A stretch of 64,000 nucleotides of DNA from Eriocheir sinensis (GCF_024679095.1 NC_066518.1:990178-1054177); one strand, 5' to 3'. Positions 26,915 to 48,035 are shown, numbered from the stretch's first letter. The notes: generated by a model not told the origin, from the letters alone. Translations and numbers: made by a program.

Positions 26915-27001
26915 AAGAGAACCTATTTTGTTTGTACCCTATTCAAAGACACAGACACAGACTAAGTGATATACCGATAGATAGATAGATAATGTATAGA
27001 G

Positions 27002-27064
<63 letters not shown>
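26829..27064. repeat. (GA)n arrays with (CA)n
   Basis: 26829-26911 GA, 27003-27018 CA, 27018-27064 GA. Confidence 0.96.
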
Positions 27065-27067
<3 letters not shown>

Positions 27068-27210
27068 AGAGGAGGGGCATCGTTATGGAGGTCACGCAGA
27101 GGCTCTTTACTCTTACACAACACGAGGGAAAAAAATAACCCTCACTTTTAAACAGTTTTCCGCCCACCGGAGTTAAACTTAAGACTCGCTTAACTTTACG
27201 CTCCAGGTAC

Positions 27211-27214
27211 GTCT

Positions 27215-27245
<31 letters not shown>

Positions 27246-27299
27246 GTCTCAATCTATCTCAGCCTGTATCTATGGTGATACCTCTTCCTCTCAAACTAA

Positions 27300-27362
<63 letters not shown>
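27211..27362. repeat. Two (CT)n arrays
   Basis: 27211-27242 and 27301-27362. Confidence 0.96.
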
Positions 27363-27368
<6 letters not shown>

Positions 27369-27559
27369 CGATTCTTCTTCATCTGGTCACCGCCAACAAT
27401 TTTCTTTAACTCCACCAAAACCCTAAAAAGTCTTCCATCCGCCACATCAGCCGGAGGTCAGTCGAAGGTCACCAGCCCGCCAAGAGGCCACAAATTTGGG
27501 CTTCAGGCTGGCCAGGAAAGTTTGGGCCGCAAGCCATAACCTGAAACATGTGTGGAGAA

Positions 27560-28100
27560 GGAGGAAATGGAGGACGACGATGGGGAGGAGGGGGGTGAAG
27601 AGGAGGCGAAGGAGGCGAAGGAGGAGGAGGAGGAGGAAAAGGAATAAGGGAAAAAACGTAAGAGGAGGAGAGAGGAGAGAGGAAAAAGAGAAAAATATAA
27701 GGAAAAAAAATGAAGAAAAAGAAAGAAAAAAGATTCTGCTGTTGCTGCTGATGATAATGATGGCGAAATATAAAGAGTTACATTAACAGGAACAAAAACA
27801 AATAGGCAGCAACAGAAGCATCATCATCATCATCATCAACAACAACAACAACAACAACAACAAACACAAAAACAACAAAAATTAAATCAAGCACAGAAAA
27901 TAGCAAATAATATAAACGAAAATGAAATAGAAAAAAAAAAGAGATGAAGAAGAGGAAGAAGATGGAAAAGAAGAAGAAGAAGAAGAAGAAGAAGAAGAAG
28001 AAGAAGAAGAAGAAGATGAAAAAGAAGAAGAATCAATGAAGAAAAGAATAACCAATGACGAAGTAAAAGAAAAGAAAACAAAGAAAAGAAAGAAAAATAA
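27560..28100. repeat. Polypurine tract with (GAA)n, (GGA)n and (CAT)/(CAA)n
   Basis: Purine-rich low complexity with GAA units at about 27966-28016 and CAT/CAA units at 27820-27862. Long Lys/Arg/Glu or Ser/Phe frames here are compositional. Confidence 0.9.
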
Positions 28101-28461
28101 AGGAAAAAACCCTGAAGACCAAAAAAGTGAGCAAAAGGAGAAAAACGAAGCCAAAGAAATAAAGTGAAAGAAGAAAGATTGAAGTTAAAAAGAAGAGCAG
28201 GAATAAAAACAACAGCAACAACAATGACAAAGGGGAGTAAAAGAAACATCAACCAAAACAAAGACGGGCCAGAGAGGAAAATGGAAATAAAGACAGGCGG
28301 GGACACAGAGTCAAGAGGAATGGCTGGATAAAATATGGTAAAGGGGAGACGTTGGGACAATAAAGATAAAGAGGAGGAGGAGGAGGAGGAGGAGGAGGAG
28401 GTGGGGGGCAGTACCGGGAGCTTGGAAATACTCTTAATGGGTTTGTGTCTTCCAGTGCAGC

Positions 28462-28977
<516 letters not shown>

Positions 28978-29514
28978 ACGACACGGCGGGAGGTCCAGAC
29001 GGGACGTTGGTGGCGCCCCGCAAGGGAGGAAGGGAACCCATGATTTCGAGGAATGGGGCGATTGGAAGGGGAGGGACGGTCTTGATCGCATACTGACTCT
29101 CTCTCTCTCTCTGCGTCTCTGTCTCACTGTGTCTCTGTCTCACTGTATCTCAGTCTCTCTCTGTGTTTCTGTCTGTCTGTGCCTCTGTCTCTGTTTGTGG
29201 ATGTCTCTGTCTCTGTCTGCCTGTTTTAAGCTTAATCTCTCTCTCTCTCTCTCTCTCTCTAATCAGTCGGACACGCGCCCCGCCCCGCCCTCCTAACCAC
29301 AAACAGAAAGAAAAGAGCCTCCAGCCTTCTCAATCTTTCCCCTTTTCTCGAGCCAAACCCTGACCATTTAATCCATTCTAATCTCCGCAGCCCTCTACCC
29401 TCTTCTCTTTTCTCCGCGCCCTCTTCCTCGCTTCACTCCCTCACCTCGTCTTCTCTCCCTCAAATCCCCTCAACTCTTTTCTGATCCGCACTTTCCCTTT
29501 CACACATATTCCTT

Positions 29515-29515
<1 letters not shown>

Positions 29516-29574
<59 letters not shown>
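29516..29574. repeat. (CT)n array
   Basis: Pure, about 58 bp. Confidence 0.96.
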
Positions 29575-29575
<1 letters not shown>

Positions 29576-29840
29576 ACCATCAAAACCAATACCCTCTCTC
29601 TGTTCTTGGACTGGAGGAGAACAAAACTGCATCAATAAAGTCACGTGCGGTTTGCAGTGCCCTAAGAGTTCTTCAGCGACTTGCACAGACACACGAGGGC
29701 AAGGCGGGATGCAGGCCTGAGGGTCTTTGTGTCAGGAGAGGAGTGGATGGGGCGATAGGGGAGGAGGAAGAAAGGAAGGCAATAGATGAGAAGTGGCAAG
29801 GTGGCTGGGAGAAGGGAAGGATGATGAGTAAACAAAATTG

Positions 29841-29940
<100 letters not shown>

Positions 29941-30327
29941 CGTTTCCAATGGCCTCCCTGCCCCGGCTGCCTCGCCCTGCCAGTCCTATATTAGCCAACA
30001 GTTCGGGCAGGACAATAAGCCTTTGTCCCCCACCTAGTTCACGGCAGCCTCGTCCTTCCCCCGCCTCCCGCTCCCTCCAGGTCGTGTATTTACTTGCTTA
30101 ATTAAAAAATGCGTTTCACCTGTGCTCATGCCCTACATTTTTCACCGGTTTTCGCTAACACTATTTTTACCAACCGGCCGGGACGCGCAGGACACAGCTC
30201 ATGACAAGTTCCTGAACAACGATTTCTATTTTATGTTTTTACTCAATTCAATTACCATTTAATTTACCTGTGCGTGCCGGAGCACTTAGCACGCCCTCAC
30301 CCATGCAGCGGCCCAGTCATTTATTAG

Positions 30328-30445
30328 TCATGCTTAAACACTATTTGTAAATGGAAACAAATTCACAAGTATATTTATACATTTATACCATGATGCTTAA
30401 AACAATAATCGTTCATGGAAACAAATTCACAAGTGTTTTATTTAT
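30328..30445. repeat. Short tandem duplication, period about 65 bp
   Basis: ATGGAAACAAATTCACAAGT occurs twice, each preceded by ATGCTTAAA and a short variable stretch. Confidence 0.8.
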
Positions 30446-30482
30446 ATAATAAACGCAGACACCCAATCACCCGCCCATCACC

Positions 30483-30483
<1 letters not shown>

Positions 30484-30534
<51 letters not shown>

Positions 30535-30612
30535 AACACAAACAGAAACATCCTTCCTGCACTACACAGGCAACAGTTCGCAAACAAACGCACACACACA
30601 CACACACACACA
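30484..30612. repeat. (AC)n arrays
   Basis: 30484-30530, and a shorter run at about 30590-30612. Confidence 0.95.
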
Positions 30613-31217
30613 AACGCTGTTTACTAAGGAAAAATCGGGTTTATTGACGGCATGAGCTAAAAGCAGTATTATAAAGATGAATGGAGGAGCTAAGACATAC
30701 AAAATGACAAAGAAAAGCAGACAAAGGCAGCGTAGGAGCCGGAGACAAGGCGATGAGCAAAATCCGAGGAAGGGAAGAAGGAAGGAGGAAGGCGAGGCAG
30801 CGCGAGGGTGCTGCCCCCTGGAGGACCGTCTACGGGGAAAGAGCCCCACCCCCCACCTCGCTCGTTCGCCTCGATTATGGCTCACCTTTTGGAAAACAAT
30901 GGGGGGAGGAGGAGGATGAGGAGGAGGAGGAAAAAGAAGAAGAACAACAAGAACAACAACAACAAAGAACAAAAATTAGAACAAAATAAACAAAAAAATA
31001 GAAGAAAAAGAATAAAGAGAAAAAAAAAAGATGCAGCAGAAAAAGAGGACAAAGAAGAAAAGAATGAAGAACAAGAACAAGAGCAAGAGCAAGAACAAGA
31101 AGAACACGAAGAAGAAAAATATAAGGAAGAACATGAACAAGCTGGGGATGAAACAAAAAGAAAAACAAGCAGCAGTGAATGGACTTGTAGGGAACGTGAG
31201 ATAAAACAGTGGCAAGG

Positions 31218-31354
<137 letters not shown>

Positions 31355-31669
31355 GGGGGGGGGTTAGTGTCTTCCCAAAAGGTGAATCAAGGGAGGGGAA
31401 GGGTCTTAAAGAAAAGATTATATGCTCCCCCGTAAAGCTTCGGCCCCCAAGGTGTTCTCAGACAGTGAGGACAGCCATCGAGGGGCTTAAGACCAGATTC
31501 TGGGGTGGGGAAAGCTGGAGGAAGAAAAAATGTTTGAGAGAGGAGAGAGGAGGAGGGGGAGTTAGGGCAGAGGAACAAGGAAAGGAAAGTTGAAGTGGAA
31601 AGAAAGGTGAGGGAACAGAGTAGGACGATGGGAGAGAAGACAGAGGTAAATAAATGGATAGATAGATAC

Positions 31670-31839
<170 letters not shown>

Positions 31840-32696
31840 AAGAGCTGAAGATGAAAAGAGTTCAGCAAAGAAGAAAGGAGATTGAAAGGCAAGAAGACGG
31901 GCAAACTGACAGGCAGGCAAGGAAACTACGAACAGACAGGCAGGCAGGTGGGCAGGAAGGCAGACACAGACAGAAAGGGAATTAAGGGGAGGAGGGAGCG
32001 AGCAGTCTTGTCGTGCTTGGTATGCGACCTAGGAACCAACTTGTTAATTAAGGCAAGAGTTAGCAGAGGGCAGGAAATAAATTTGGTGACTGCCTTGTGT
32101 CCTCGACTCCTGAGGATGGAGTGGAAGAGGGACATGTAAGGATGGAGGAGGAGGAGGAAGAAGTGTGAGGGCCAGGGGAGGCGGGACGGCTGGACGAAGA
32201 GCGAGGATCGACATGTATTAAGGATGTCCCCGAACCATGTATACGAGGCCGCAGTCAGCACTTTGGCGGCGAGTAAAGGCAGGCGGCGCTCATGGACGGC
32301 CAGAGCGACGCGGCCGGCACTGATGACGTTGAAGTGTTACATTATTCAGACAAAGATCAGGATAGACAGGACGACCAATCAGCGGTGGCGTGGACGGAAG
32401 CAGCTAATCAGACGGGTGCGGGAGGCCGGCAGGCAGGACAGGCTGGGAGTCACCTTTGATGTTTTTGTCGGCTTAAAATTGGGACGAAATTCTTTGACTT
32501 GGACATCATTAGCGTCGCTGGGGGCCAGGTCGCAGGTGTGAGTTGCCAGTAATTGCTGCAGGCACTCCCACCAGGGCCGTGACGTTGGTGGTGAATGTTC
32601 CGCCGCCTCGGGAGGTGACAGCTCGCGGCTAGTTTTGTGTCGCAGCTCATTTCATCCTCGCAGCCCTTCACCGCGCGGACAGGTCACACACATAGC

Positions 32697-32995
<299 letters not shown>

Positions 32996-33039
32996 GTAAT
33001 CGAAGGCAGTTAGTTTAGTAGCTTGTCATGCCTGAGTAG

Positions 33040-33150
33040 TTACACGATGTTGCCCATTACATGAAATAGGCAACAAAGTTGGTGAATTCATGAAATGGGC
33101 AGCAAGAAGCTCAGTTCATGAACTGGGCAAAAGTCTGGCCAGTTCATATT
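33040..33150. repeat. Degenerate tandem repeat of about 28-30 bp
   Basis: Three to four blocks share TCATGAA-TGGGCA and a trailing AGTT. Copies are diverged. Confidence 0.5.
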
Positions 33151-34270
33151 TTAGGAAATTACGCAAACGGGGCGTAACGTGTTTATATGTTGACATTGAA
33201 GAGATTCAACGTTTATGTTGTAAAGTTTAATTACTTATTAAAAGTCAACGTTAAGTGATGCCAATGTGCCGATAATTGTAGTTTCGTAAACAATGTACAC
33301 ATCCCGTCACCCTTCGCAGATGCAGCTCCCTAAAGTTAAACGGTATCCTGTGAGCTTCCTCGACTACTACATAGAGGACTGCTCGGTGACGTCGTCCTCG
33401 CGGCCCCGACGTAGTCCTGTTGCTGGCTATAAACATGTCCCGAACGGCTGCCGGAGTAACGCACTTGCCGATGTTGAAGCTGATCGCCAAGACCACCATC
33501 GGGTGCCGGCATCAGCCTCGCAGGCAGGAGCGGGTCAGGGGGGTGGACAGTGCTCGTGGGGAGCGACTATAAATCAGGCCGAGTGGCCTTGCAGTATATC
33601 GGACGCTGTGTTTTGCCGGATGATCTAGTGGCGGCGAGGCCATGACGGCGCTCCGACCCTAAGGCGCAAAACTCGCCTCTTGTATCGGGAACGGCTTTGT
33701 CTGCAGCCTTTGTGTGGCCGTCGTGAGGGACGCTGACCATTTTACTTTATTTGTTCAACTGATACAGATTATGATTCAGGGGCGAGTGTTACGTGTATTT
33801 AGAAAGTTGATGGAAACGAACCCTCTCCTTTTTTTAGTTGGATTCTGATATTATTCGGTAGACACTGAGACGCCAATGAAGGCATGGCAGGGGAACAGCG
33901 ACACAGCTTCCTGGAAATAGAGGAGGCGACGTGGGATCTTAACTGTATAATGTGTTAAGAGTAATTTGCTGCGTAGACTTCATTCCTGATACTAATGGGG
34001 TCGTGTGTAGCGTCGGCCGTCCGTCTTGCTGGGTGAGAGATGGAATGTTTGCTCAGGGAAGAGCAATAAACTGGAGAATACTCTGCGGCTCCAAGCATAT
34101 TAACAGTTATTCGGGGCCACGAATCGAGGGAGCTGGTGAGTGGATGAGGAGGGAAAAGGGCCACTCACTACACTATATATACCTTTATGTAGGGGCTTAT
34201 AGATGCCTCTAGTTCTTGGCCTGCACAACGACCCAGAACGTGCAAAGGACAAGGCCACGAGAGCCCTGAG
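33150..34270. other. No gene recognised; GC-rich centre
   Basis: 33300-33630 is GC-rich, with open frames on both strands and an AG acceptor-like CCTTCGCAG before an ATG at 33321. No family was recognised, so no gene is called. Confidence 0.45.
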
Positions 34271-34276
34271 ACGACA

Positions 34277-34573
34277 TTATCTGGTATGATAATTAACACC
34301 CACATTTATAAAAGATGATACATGTTCCTGAAGCTCATGATCCAGGAAGTGGTGGGCATCCAGATGAAAACTTTGGTAACAATAAAGTCTGCCGTGACAA
34401 AAAACTCCACATTTGTTTATGCAGGATGTTAAATATTCCTGAAGCCCTTGACATGCAGTGTTGCCCAGTACGTGCGTGGATCCAATAGATATGAACTTTG
34501 GGACAACATTAGGGGGCATGACAACTGTCTCCCGCTTTAGCCACGTAATGCTGTCGTTTTTCTTTCGGTGCAT
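34277..34573 (-). CDS. Open frame with a diverged internal tandem duplication, unrecognised
   Basis: This minus-strand frame of 98 codons is made of two related halves of roughly 40 residues. Each half ends in a similar block: GLQEYLTSCINKCGV in the first and ELQEHVSSFINVGVN in the second. The underlying DNA is a diverged tandem duplication of about 120 bp. Both copies keep the same frame with no stop, which is mildly suggestive of past or present coding. Codon usage and splice context are unremarkable, and no family was recognised. It could equally be part of a dispersed or satellite-like repeat. Confidence 0.25.
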   Translation of the reverse strand: MHRKKNDSITWLKRETVVMPPNVVPKFISIGSTHVLGNTACQGLQEYLTSCINKCGVFCHGRLYCYQSFHLDAHHFLDHELQEHVSSFINVGVNYHTR

Positions 34574-34891
34574 TTTGGTTCGTACGCTGTAGGCAAGCCA
34601 TTACGAGTCAGCGCGCCGCCAATGACAGTATAGCGCCGTGACTGCTACGGACAGCGACTGGCTCTCCGGGAACGAGCAAAGTTCGGGTGATGTGCGATTG
34701 CCAGGTCGTTCATCGCGTTTTGTGGGTGGGTGGCGCAGGGCTGAGAGGCGCCAGGACTGACCAGCGGTGCCGCGGAAACCCTGCCTCAGAAACTGTCGCG
34801 GAAACCCTGGGAGTCGCTGGTCGTACTGGGTAGAGAGAAACGTACGACTGTCAGTTTTTTTCTTTTGTGTGTGTGTATGTGTCGTGTGTTT

Positions 34892-34944
<53 letters not shown>
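34892..34944. repeat. (GT)n array
   Basis: About 52 bp. Confidence 0.96.
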
Positions 34945-34946
<2 letters not shown>

Positions 34947-35653
34947 CCCGGTGCGGCTTTTCCACTAGGGTATTAATATACATTCGCCAGTGTTCAATAA
35001 AGAATAGCCTCCTCCTGCCTCCGCTGAGTGCCGCGATGAATTGTAGGAAATTTGTCTGCGGCTGATGATGGGTGTGGCTACTAAATCTTTAACGCTCTGA
35101 GTGCCGCCGGGCCCTAATCCGCTTGCTCGTTACAAAATTTATTATTCCTGTGCCTTTTTTAACACTTCGTCACGAGCAGAGCCAGACAGGGGCGGCAGCA
35201 GTCGGCGGCAGCAACGGAAATGTTTACAGGAAATACTGTAATTGAAGTCGAACGAAATTATTTCAGAAAGGGGAAAGGAAAAGAAAATAGAAACACGTAC
35301 ACATTTTTAGAATTAAAATATGCAGGTGGCGGGTGTGTTTGATCGGAACTGACAATGCGGGAAAAGATGAACTGTTGCAAAAGCGATAAAACAATACGAC
35401 TGCAGTTTCAGAAAAAAAAATATTGGAACTTCATGTAGAATGAATGACAGTTAAAAGAAAATAAGAAAATCAGGAATATATGCATCAAAATTAGCTATTC
35501 CATGCGTATGCACTTCCATATATATACAGCTATCCATTCATACAGGCATGCGCGTATGAATAATGAACGTACATTTCCATGTTAGCAAGGAAACGCATGT
35601 AGTAATGTGCATTTACATACAGAATTTCACTCATATGCACTCTAGAAGGTTAA

Positions 35654-35657
<4 letters not shown>

Positions 35658-35712
<55 letters not shown>

Positions 35713-35740
35713 ATATATATATATAGTTATATATATATAT

Positions 35741-35776
<36 letters not shown>

Positions 35777-36050
35777 AATATTGTATTGTACATGAATTAC
35801 ATACGAATTAACGAAAAATAAACGTGTAAAATAGACATACATATTCACAAACATTCATACGTATATACAAGCATGCATACACACATACATACACACACAT
35901 ACATGCATGCATACATACATATATACATACATAAATACATAAAAATTATACGTATAACTACATACGTGTAATTATACGTATGCGAACATACATACATGCA
36001 TACATACAGACGAACAGACTGACTGACGGACGGACAGACAGACAGACAGA
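35658..36050. repeat. (AT)n then degenerate (CATA)/(GACA)n
   Basis: AT units at 35658-35775, then ACATACAT-type and finally AGACAGAC units. Confidence 0.93.
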
Positions 36051-36490
36051 ACAAGTTACACAGGTACAAATCAATACACACATCGGTACCGTCACTCAGA
36101 TAAACCCATAAACAGAACACACGTCACAACAAACAACCGAGCACCTCCAATACACAAATATTCCTTTATTTTACTCTCCGCCAAGCCGTAAAACAACGCC
36201 AAAAAGGACAGCTTGAGCGTGGACGCCGTTCCAGTGAAGCAAGTTTCCCGAGGGCGATTAAAGAGCTTCCTGCAGGGCGGTGCTCCCTCACACGCGCGGG
36301 AAGGAGCAACAAGAGGGAGACAATTAAGAGCGAGAAAAGCGGAGAGACAGAGAAAGGGTGACCGGAAGAAAAAGTCGCAGGGGGGAGGAAAGGAGCCAGA
36401 ATAATAATAGAAGGGGACGACGAGGGGGAAGGCAAAAATAACGCGCAGGAAGTAAAATGCTGTAACAAGATAGAAAGGGTTGGAAGGAGA

Positions 36491-36638
<148 letters not shown>

Positions 36639-36773
36639 TTAATCTGAATAGCGGAGGAGGATATTAATCACAGGAATTAAGGAGAAAAAAACGAGACGGG
36701 AGATAAAGCAGATGTAAGACAGTGGCAAGAAAAATAAAATAAAAGAATTAATAAAATAAGACATAAAGGGAAG

Positions 36774-36778
<5 letters not shown>

Positions 36779-36825
<47 letters not shown>
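36779..36825. repeat. (AC)n array
   Basis: About 46 bp. Confidence 0.96.
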
Positions 36826-36827
<2 letters not shown>

Positions 36828-37080
36828 TGAAACCAACGAAACCCTGAAAGAAAAGATGATAGAAAAAAATTAAAGGAATGGAAAGATATTATACGAATTG
36901 AAAGAATTGTAAAAATGGAGGAAATCTGAAAAGTCTGAAAAATGGCAAAGGAACTGAAACACCAATAAAGACCGAAGGAGAAAACACAGTGAAAGAAAGA
37001 GGACGAGGAAGAGGAGGAGGAGGAGGAGGAGGAGGAGGAGGAGGAGGAGGAAAAACGAGAGGGAAGAATGATAATTAAGG

Positions 37081-37430
37081 GTGATATGGAAGAGGGGAAA
37101 GAGGAGGCTGAGGAGAACACGGTGATTGGAGGAGAAGCTGAAGGAGGAAGAGTTCGAGGAGAAGAAGGAAGAGGAGAGAAAAAAAAGAGAAGGAAAAACA
37201 GTAATAAAGAGTGATATGGAAAAGGGGAAAGAGGAGCCTGAGAAGATGGTGCATGGAGGAGGTTTAGGAGGAGAAGCTGAAGGAGGAAGAGTTCGAGGAG
37301 AAGAAGGAAGAGGAGAAAAAAAGGAAAGGAAGAACAGTAGTAAAGGCTGATATGGAAAAGGGGAATGAGGAGCCTGAGGAGAACACGGTGCTTGGAGGAG
37401 GTTTAGGAGGAGAAGCTAAAGGAGGAGGAG
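37081..37430 (+). repeat. Purine-rich minisatellite, about 2.6 copies of 132-136 bp
   Basis: Units start near 37081, 37212 and 37348 with GTGATATGGAAAAGGGG or close to it. They share GAAGCTGAAGGAGGAAGAG and GTTCGAGGAGAAGAAGG. The array runs into a GGA tract. Confidence 0.9.
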
Positions 37431-37702
37431 GAGGAGGAGGAGGTGGAGGAGGAAGAGGAGGAGGAGGGGGTATTGGCTCTAACTCTTACCTCCCTCCTCT
37501 TCGTTCCTAACTCAGCCTGCTAACACACATTACCATCACTCCTCTTTATGGCCGCGGAGGAAAGCGGGTTTATATCCAATTTCCTATCAAATATACCATG
37601 ACTTAGCGGCCTCTCCCTCAGCGGTGGAGGCGGCGGTGGAGAGGGAGGTGGTGGTGGTGGCGGCGACAGAGGGGACACCGCCACGGATCGCCCTCAAGTC
37701 TA

Positions 37703-37704
<2 letters not shown>

Positions 37705-37765
<61 letters not shown>

Positions 37766-37877
37766 TGTGCATATTTATGTGTATGGATGTGTATGTGTTC
37801 GTGTGTTTGTTTTTACCAAGTGGTCGTCGCTCCAAGTCTACGTGGTCGTATTGCTGCAGCTCTGAATGTGTGTTTGT

Positions 37878-37953
<76 letters not shown>
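37705..37953. repeat. Two (GT)n arrays
   Basis: 37705-37763 and 37867-37953. Confidence 0.97.
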
Positions 37954-37954
<1 letters not shown>

Positions 37955-37959
37955 GCTAA

Positions 37960-40200
37960 CGGGGATACTAGGAGAGAGCAATGAGAGGGAAGGAGGGAGG
38001 GAGGGCGAGGGCAAGATAGCAGGGAGAGGATGGGTGAGGGAGGGAAGGAAGAGATGTATGGGCGATGTTTTGTGACGTAAAAGGCATCTCATTTGCCCCC
38101 ATACGAGTTGCGGCCTTTACGGCATGGCCTTGTCCGTGTGGCTGTGGAGCGCGTAAACTATGAATGACCTACATGTCTCGACTTTTTAGAGCCCGGTCCA
38201 CACACGCTATGGTTCGGGTAATCTACGACCAGTATGATCTCATATTATGACGCCAGTAAAAGATGTGGCAGCCTCAAGTTATGGCCTATTCAAGCCCCGT
38301 CCCGCAAGAGCTACAGCGACGAGGCTTGACCCGAGTGTCTGGCCACCCCATAGAACACCCTCACTGCTTATTACACACGCGGGGCGCACAAGAAACATTG
38401 CTCCCATTACTCAGTGTCCAGCCCGGTCACAATAAAGGGAATTATAATGTCTTAGGAAAACCCCGCACCAGAAGCAGACAAATAATTATAAAAGGGCAAG
38501 AGACTAAAAGAGAAATTGGAGCAAGACGCGTGACGGTCGGTAGCAGAGCAGCAGGGCAGGCCTACATGAGCTTGGCAGAAGGCGTTCAGAAGCGGTAGCC
38601 AAAACTTGCAGGGGAAAGCATCAAAACTTGAGGGAGGACCAGCAATCGTACCAAGATAAAGACTACGAAGGCACCGAACACCTGGGCAAGGTAACAAGAC
38701 CTGTTTACTTGATTTTTTTAAGGCAGTTTAGAATTTACCTTTAGGCAAGCAATCAGTATATCCCTGCAGCTCAGGTAACATGTTGAAAACAACCAGTGGT
38801 CAGGCATCGCCGGCACTGACTTTTCTAGAAATCACGTGCCCTGCCTTTCACAAGGAATGAGAGAAGTTACCAGTAAGTCCTTCCTCTATAATGATAAGGA
38901 AAAAAATGCTGCCCTGGTCTAGCTAAAAATTGTCATGATCCTCACACAAGTTTCGTAGGGCGATGAAGAATGACTTTCCAGCAATCTCATTATTGCAGGG
39001 CGAGCATCAAGCATTTTTAGGAATATGAATATATTTTCCAAAGACAATATTTATGAATCAAGACAGAGGCTGCTGGACTGATGTATTCAGTCTAATCTAG
39101 TTCCCACAATATAACATTTTTTTTCTCAAGGCAATCTTTTACACTGAACGTCAGAGCACAATGCAGTTCAATACTGGTGGCGCAGCTTGCGGCGGGAGGG
39201 CAGAAGATTAAGCTTGAGGCGGCTCTCCTGAGGCCTTCCGTGCACGTGATGTAGTGCAGGGTTAAGTTAAACAGAGGCAAACATAAATCATTTGTCAGTG
39301 TGTGGGTCGGGGGGCGGCGATTCAAAGGTCACAGGTTCCTGGGACCAAGCCTGGGACACGCCCGCCACGCAGCGACATCTGTTGAAGTTTCCACGCCGCC
39401 GACCGCCCCGGCAACACTCCACCCTCGAGGCCGTTCACGATTTTCCCGCCACGGCCTCAATGACTCCTTACTCTCCACCACAACCCCCAACTTGTTAGTC
39501 ATGAATACTGTACTTGAACGATAACTTAGTCTTACGTAACCCGATTCATTGTAAGAGGCCTTAACAACCTGGGCGGTGGCTGAATGGTGCAGGGCCGACC
39601 CCTCGTGATTCCTCCCTCCCAGGGGCTGCACCGCCTGAAGGACGGCAGAGTCGGTGTGTTGCCACAATGGTTAAGCGTTTAATCTTGTGCATGAATGCAC
39701 TGTTGTGGTATTATTAGTCTCTTTGAAGTGTTCGTGAGGCATCTTTTTCAGAGTTCCCCGATTCTTAAATCCTCCCTTTGTTCAGATAGTCATAGAAGGG
39801 TTAAAACTAATAATTTCCAATCTGATGATTCATGAAGCAGCATCCTCAAACCACTATTTTCTAAGAAAAAAAAGGAGAATGATATCTGCAACAAAAATAG
39901 TGTGCACAGTTCCAACATATGCACAATAAAAGTGCAAGTAAAACAAAGAACTGATTTCTTAATGTTTGACGCAGTGATTTTATGTACACGTCTAACAACC
40001 TCTGACTTAGTTAGACAATGAAGAGAAACACTCAATTAAGGTCGGTCATCGGGAGTACTAATCCTGAGTGCGAGTATCTTGGCGAGGCGAATGACATACA
40101 AATATCAGAGAAGCACAAAAAATGAGTAGAACAAAGCTGAAATATTTAACCATAAGAGGAGCAACACAAAAGGCAGGGACAAGGGGAACAAAGTCCTGCA
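37960..40200. other. No gene recognised
   Basis: Complex DNA beyond the 3' end of the bestrophin gene. Several 60-110 codon frames overlap on opposite strands (39300-39670) without splice or homology support. Confidence 0.55.
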
Positions 40201-40205
40201 ACAGC

Positions 40206-40220
40206 TGCCTTTTATTTACA
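40206..40220 (-). terminator. Possible polyadenylation signal of the bestrophin gene
   Basis: A minus-strand AATAAA sits in the AT-rich stretch near 40211-40216, in the expected place for the 3' end of a transcript whose stop codon is at 40429. Such hexamers are common by chance in AT-rich DNA. Confidence 0.35.
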
Positions 40221-40428
40221 AGGAAGATGTGTAACCGTGAAGCGTACAGTATCAAGCCATTTAAAAGATGACAGCAGCCTCCTGCAGCAGGCACTCGCAT
40301 GAGCTAGCACATAAATTTTCCTTATACCCGAGAACAACACAATGAAAGGCAACGCAGGGGTTCAATACACACACTGGGCCATATGAGTCAAAGACACAAA
40401 CAGACAAACAAGCATATACACACACACA

Positions 40429-46680
<6,252 letters not shown>

Positions 46681-47049
46681 GGCTAATCGCCGCCGAGTGA
46701 CGCAACGGGGCGCGGGACGATCAAGCTGCACAGGGGCCAGCTTTCTGCATCTATACTCCTACACACTCCTCTGCCGTTCCACACCCTCCCTCCACCTTCA
46801 CCTTTCCTAAGCACCGCGAAGCTACCGCTAATAATATTTCAAACAAATTGGGATCCCTGCAATATGTATTATAAGGAAGGAACACCAGACACGCTCAGGA
46901 AGCACTACAAACGCGCGCTATCTTCAGAAAGTCTCCGTCAAGGTGAACACAGGCATTGCACACAGACTTGGGCAGCAGGGTTCGTGGAATAGCAACTCAC
47001 GGAGGCTTCAGAACCCTTCAGCTCGAACACTATACCTCTTCCGGAACGA

Positions 47050-47090
<41 letters not shown>

Positions 47091-47178
47091 CCAAAAAAGA
47101 AAGGCAGAATTTTTGTGTATACTTTATAATAGAGAGTTTATATAGTGATTAATGAGTGTTTGGAATACGAATACTAAA

Positions 47179-47266
<88 letters not shown>
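47050..47266. repeat. (GT)n and (CT)n arrays
   Basis: GT at 47050-47089 and CT at 47182-47266. Confidence 0.96.
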
Positions 47267-47270
<4 letters not shown>

Positions 47271-47999
47271 GTATCTATCTATCTCAAACTCTCTCTTTCT
47301 CTCGTTCTCATACACAGACAACATACGTATAAGCAAGGAAACAAACAAGTGATAGATTAATGCGCACCTCCCATAATACTCATGACATATAAAGTTCATG
47401 AAGCAGTGCAAATTGGAGCATTCCGCATAGCAATCAACATCGCACAACCTGTCGAATCCTAGTTGTTGCCATCGTTGTGATGATACCAGCGAAGGTACAC
47501 TTACTTTAGGAACAGAAAAGGAGATCTTGTTTTCCTCAAAATACGAGTATTACGGGCTTGTCAAAATTAGCTGTTCAGGGAAGAGCAGGAAAGATTATCC
47601 GTTCCCTGCGTAATGAATTCACCGAAGGCAAGTGCTCGAAAGAACTGATCCTTCTGAAACTAGTACATCACCATGGAAAAAAAAGCACAATCGTTTCACA
47701 TAATCAGAAAATGTTTATGTAAGTAGTTTGATCATCTGTTACTGTAAAGAAAACTAACAAAACAAGATGTTCAGTGATACAAAGCAGAACTACACCAAAT
47801 ATTTCCTTTATCAAGAAAATGCATGTAGTTATCAATAAGCTCCCATCCCCGATCGTGTGGAGTATGGCAACTTGATTCAGTAAAACACTCTGTAAAACTT
47901 CTTCCTGGAATTGATGTGCGCAGAGAGAGTGAATTAGATAACCCTGCCGGCAATTATCCCTCACTGGGTGTCCGTCTGTGATAATTACTTCTTTACATC

Positions 48000-48035
<36 letters not shown>

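Noticed and set aside
33293..33628. Coding exon in the GC-rich stretch
   Set aside because: Frames on both strands are open, no family was recognised, and splice context is only partial.
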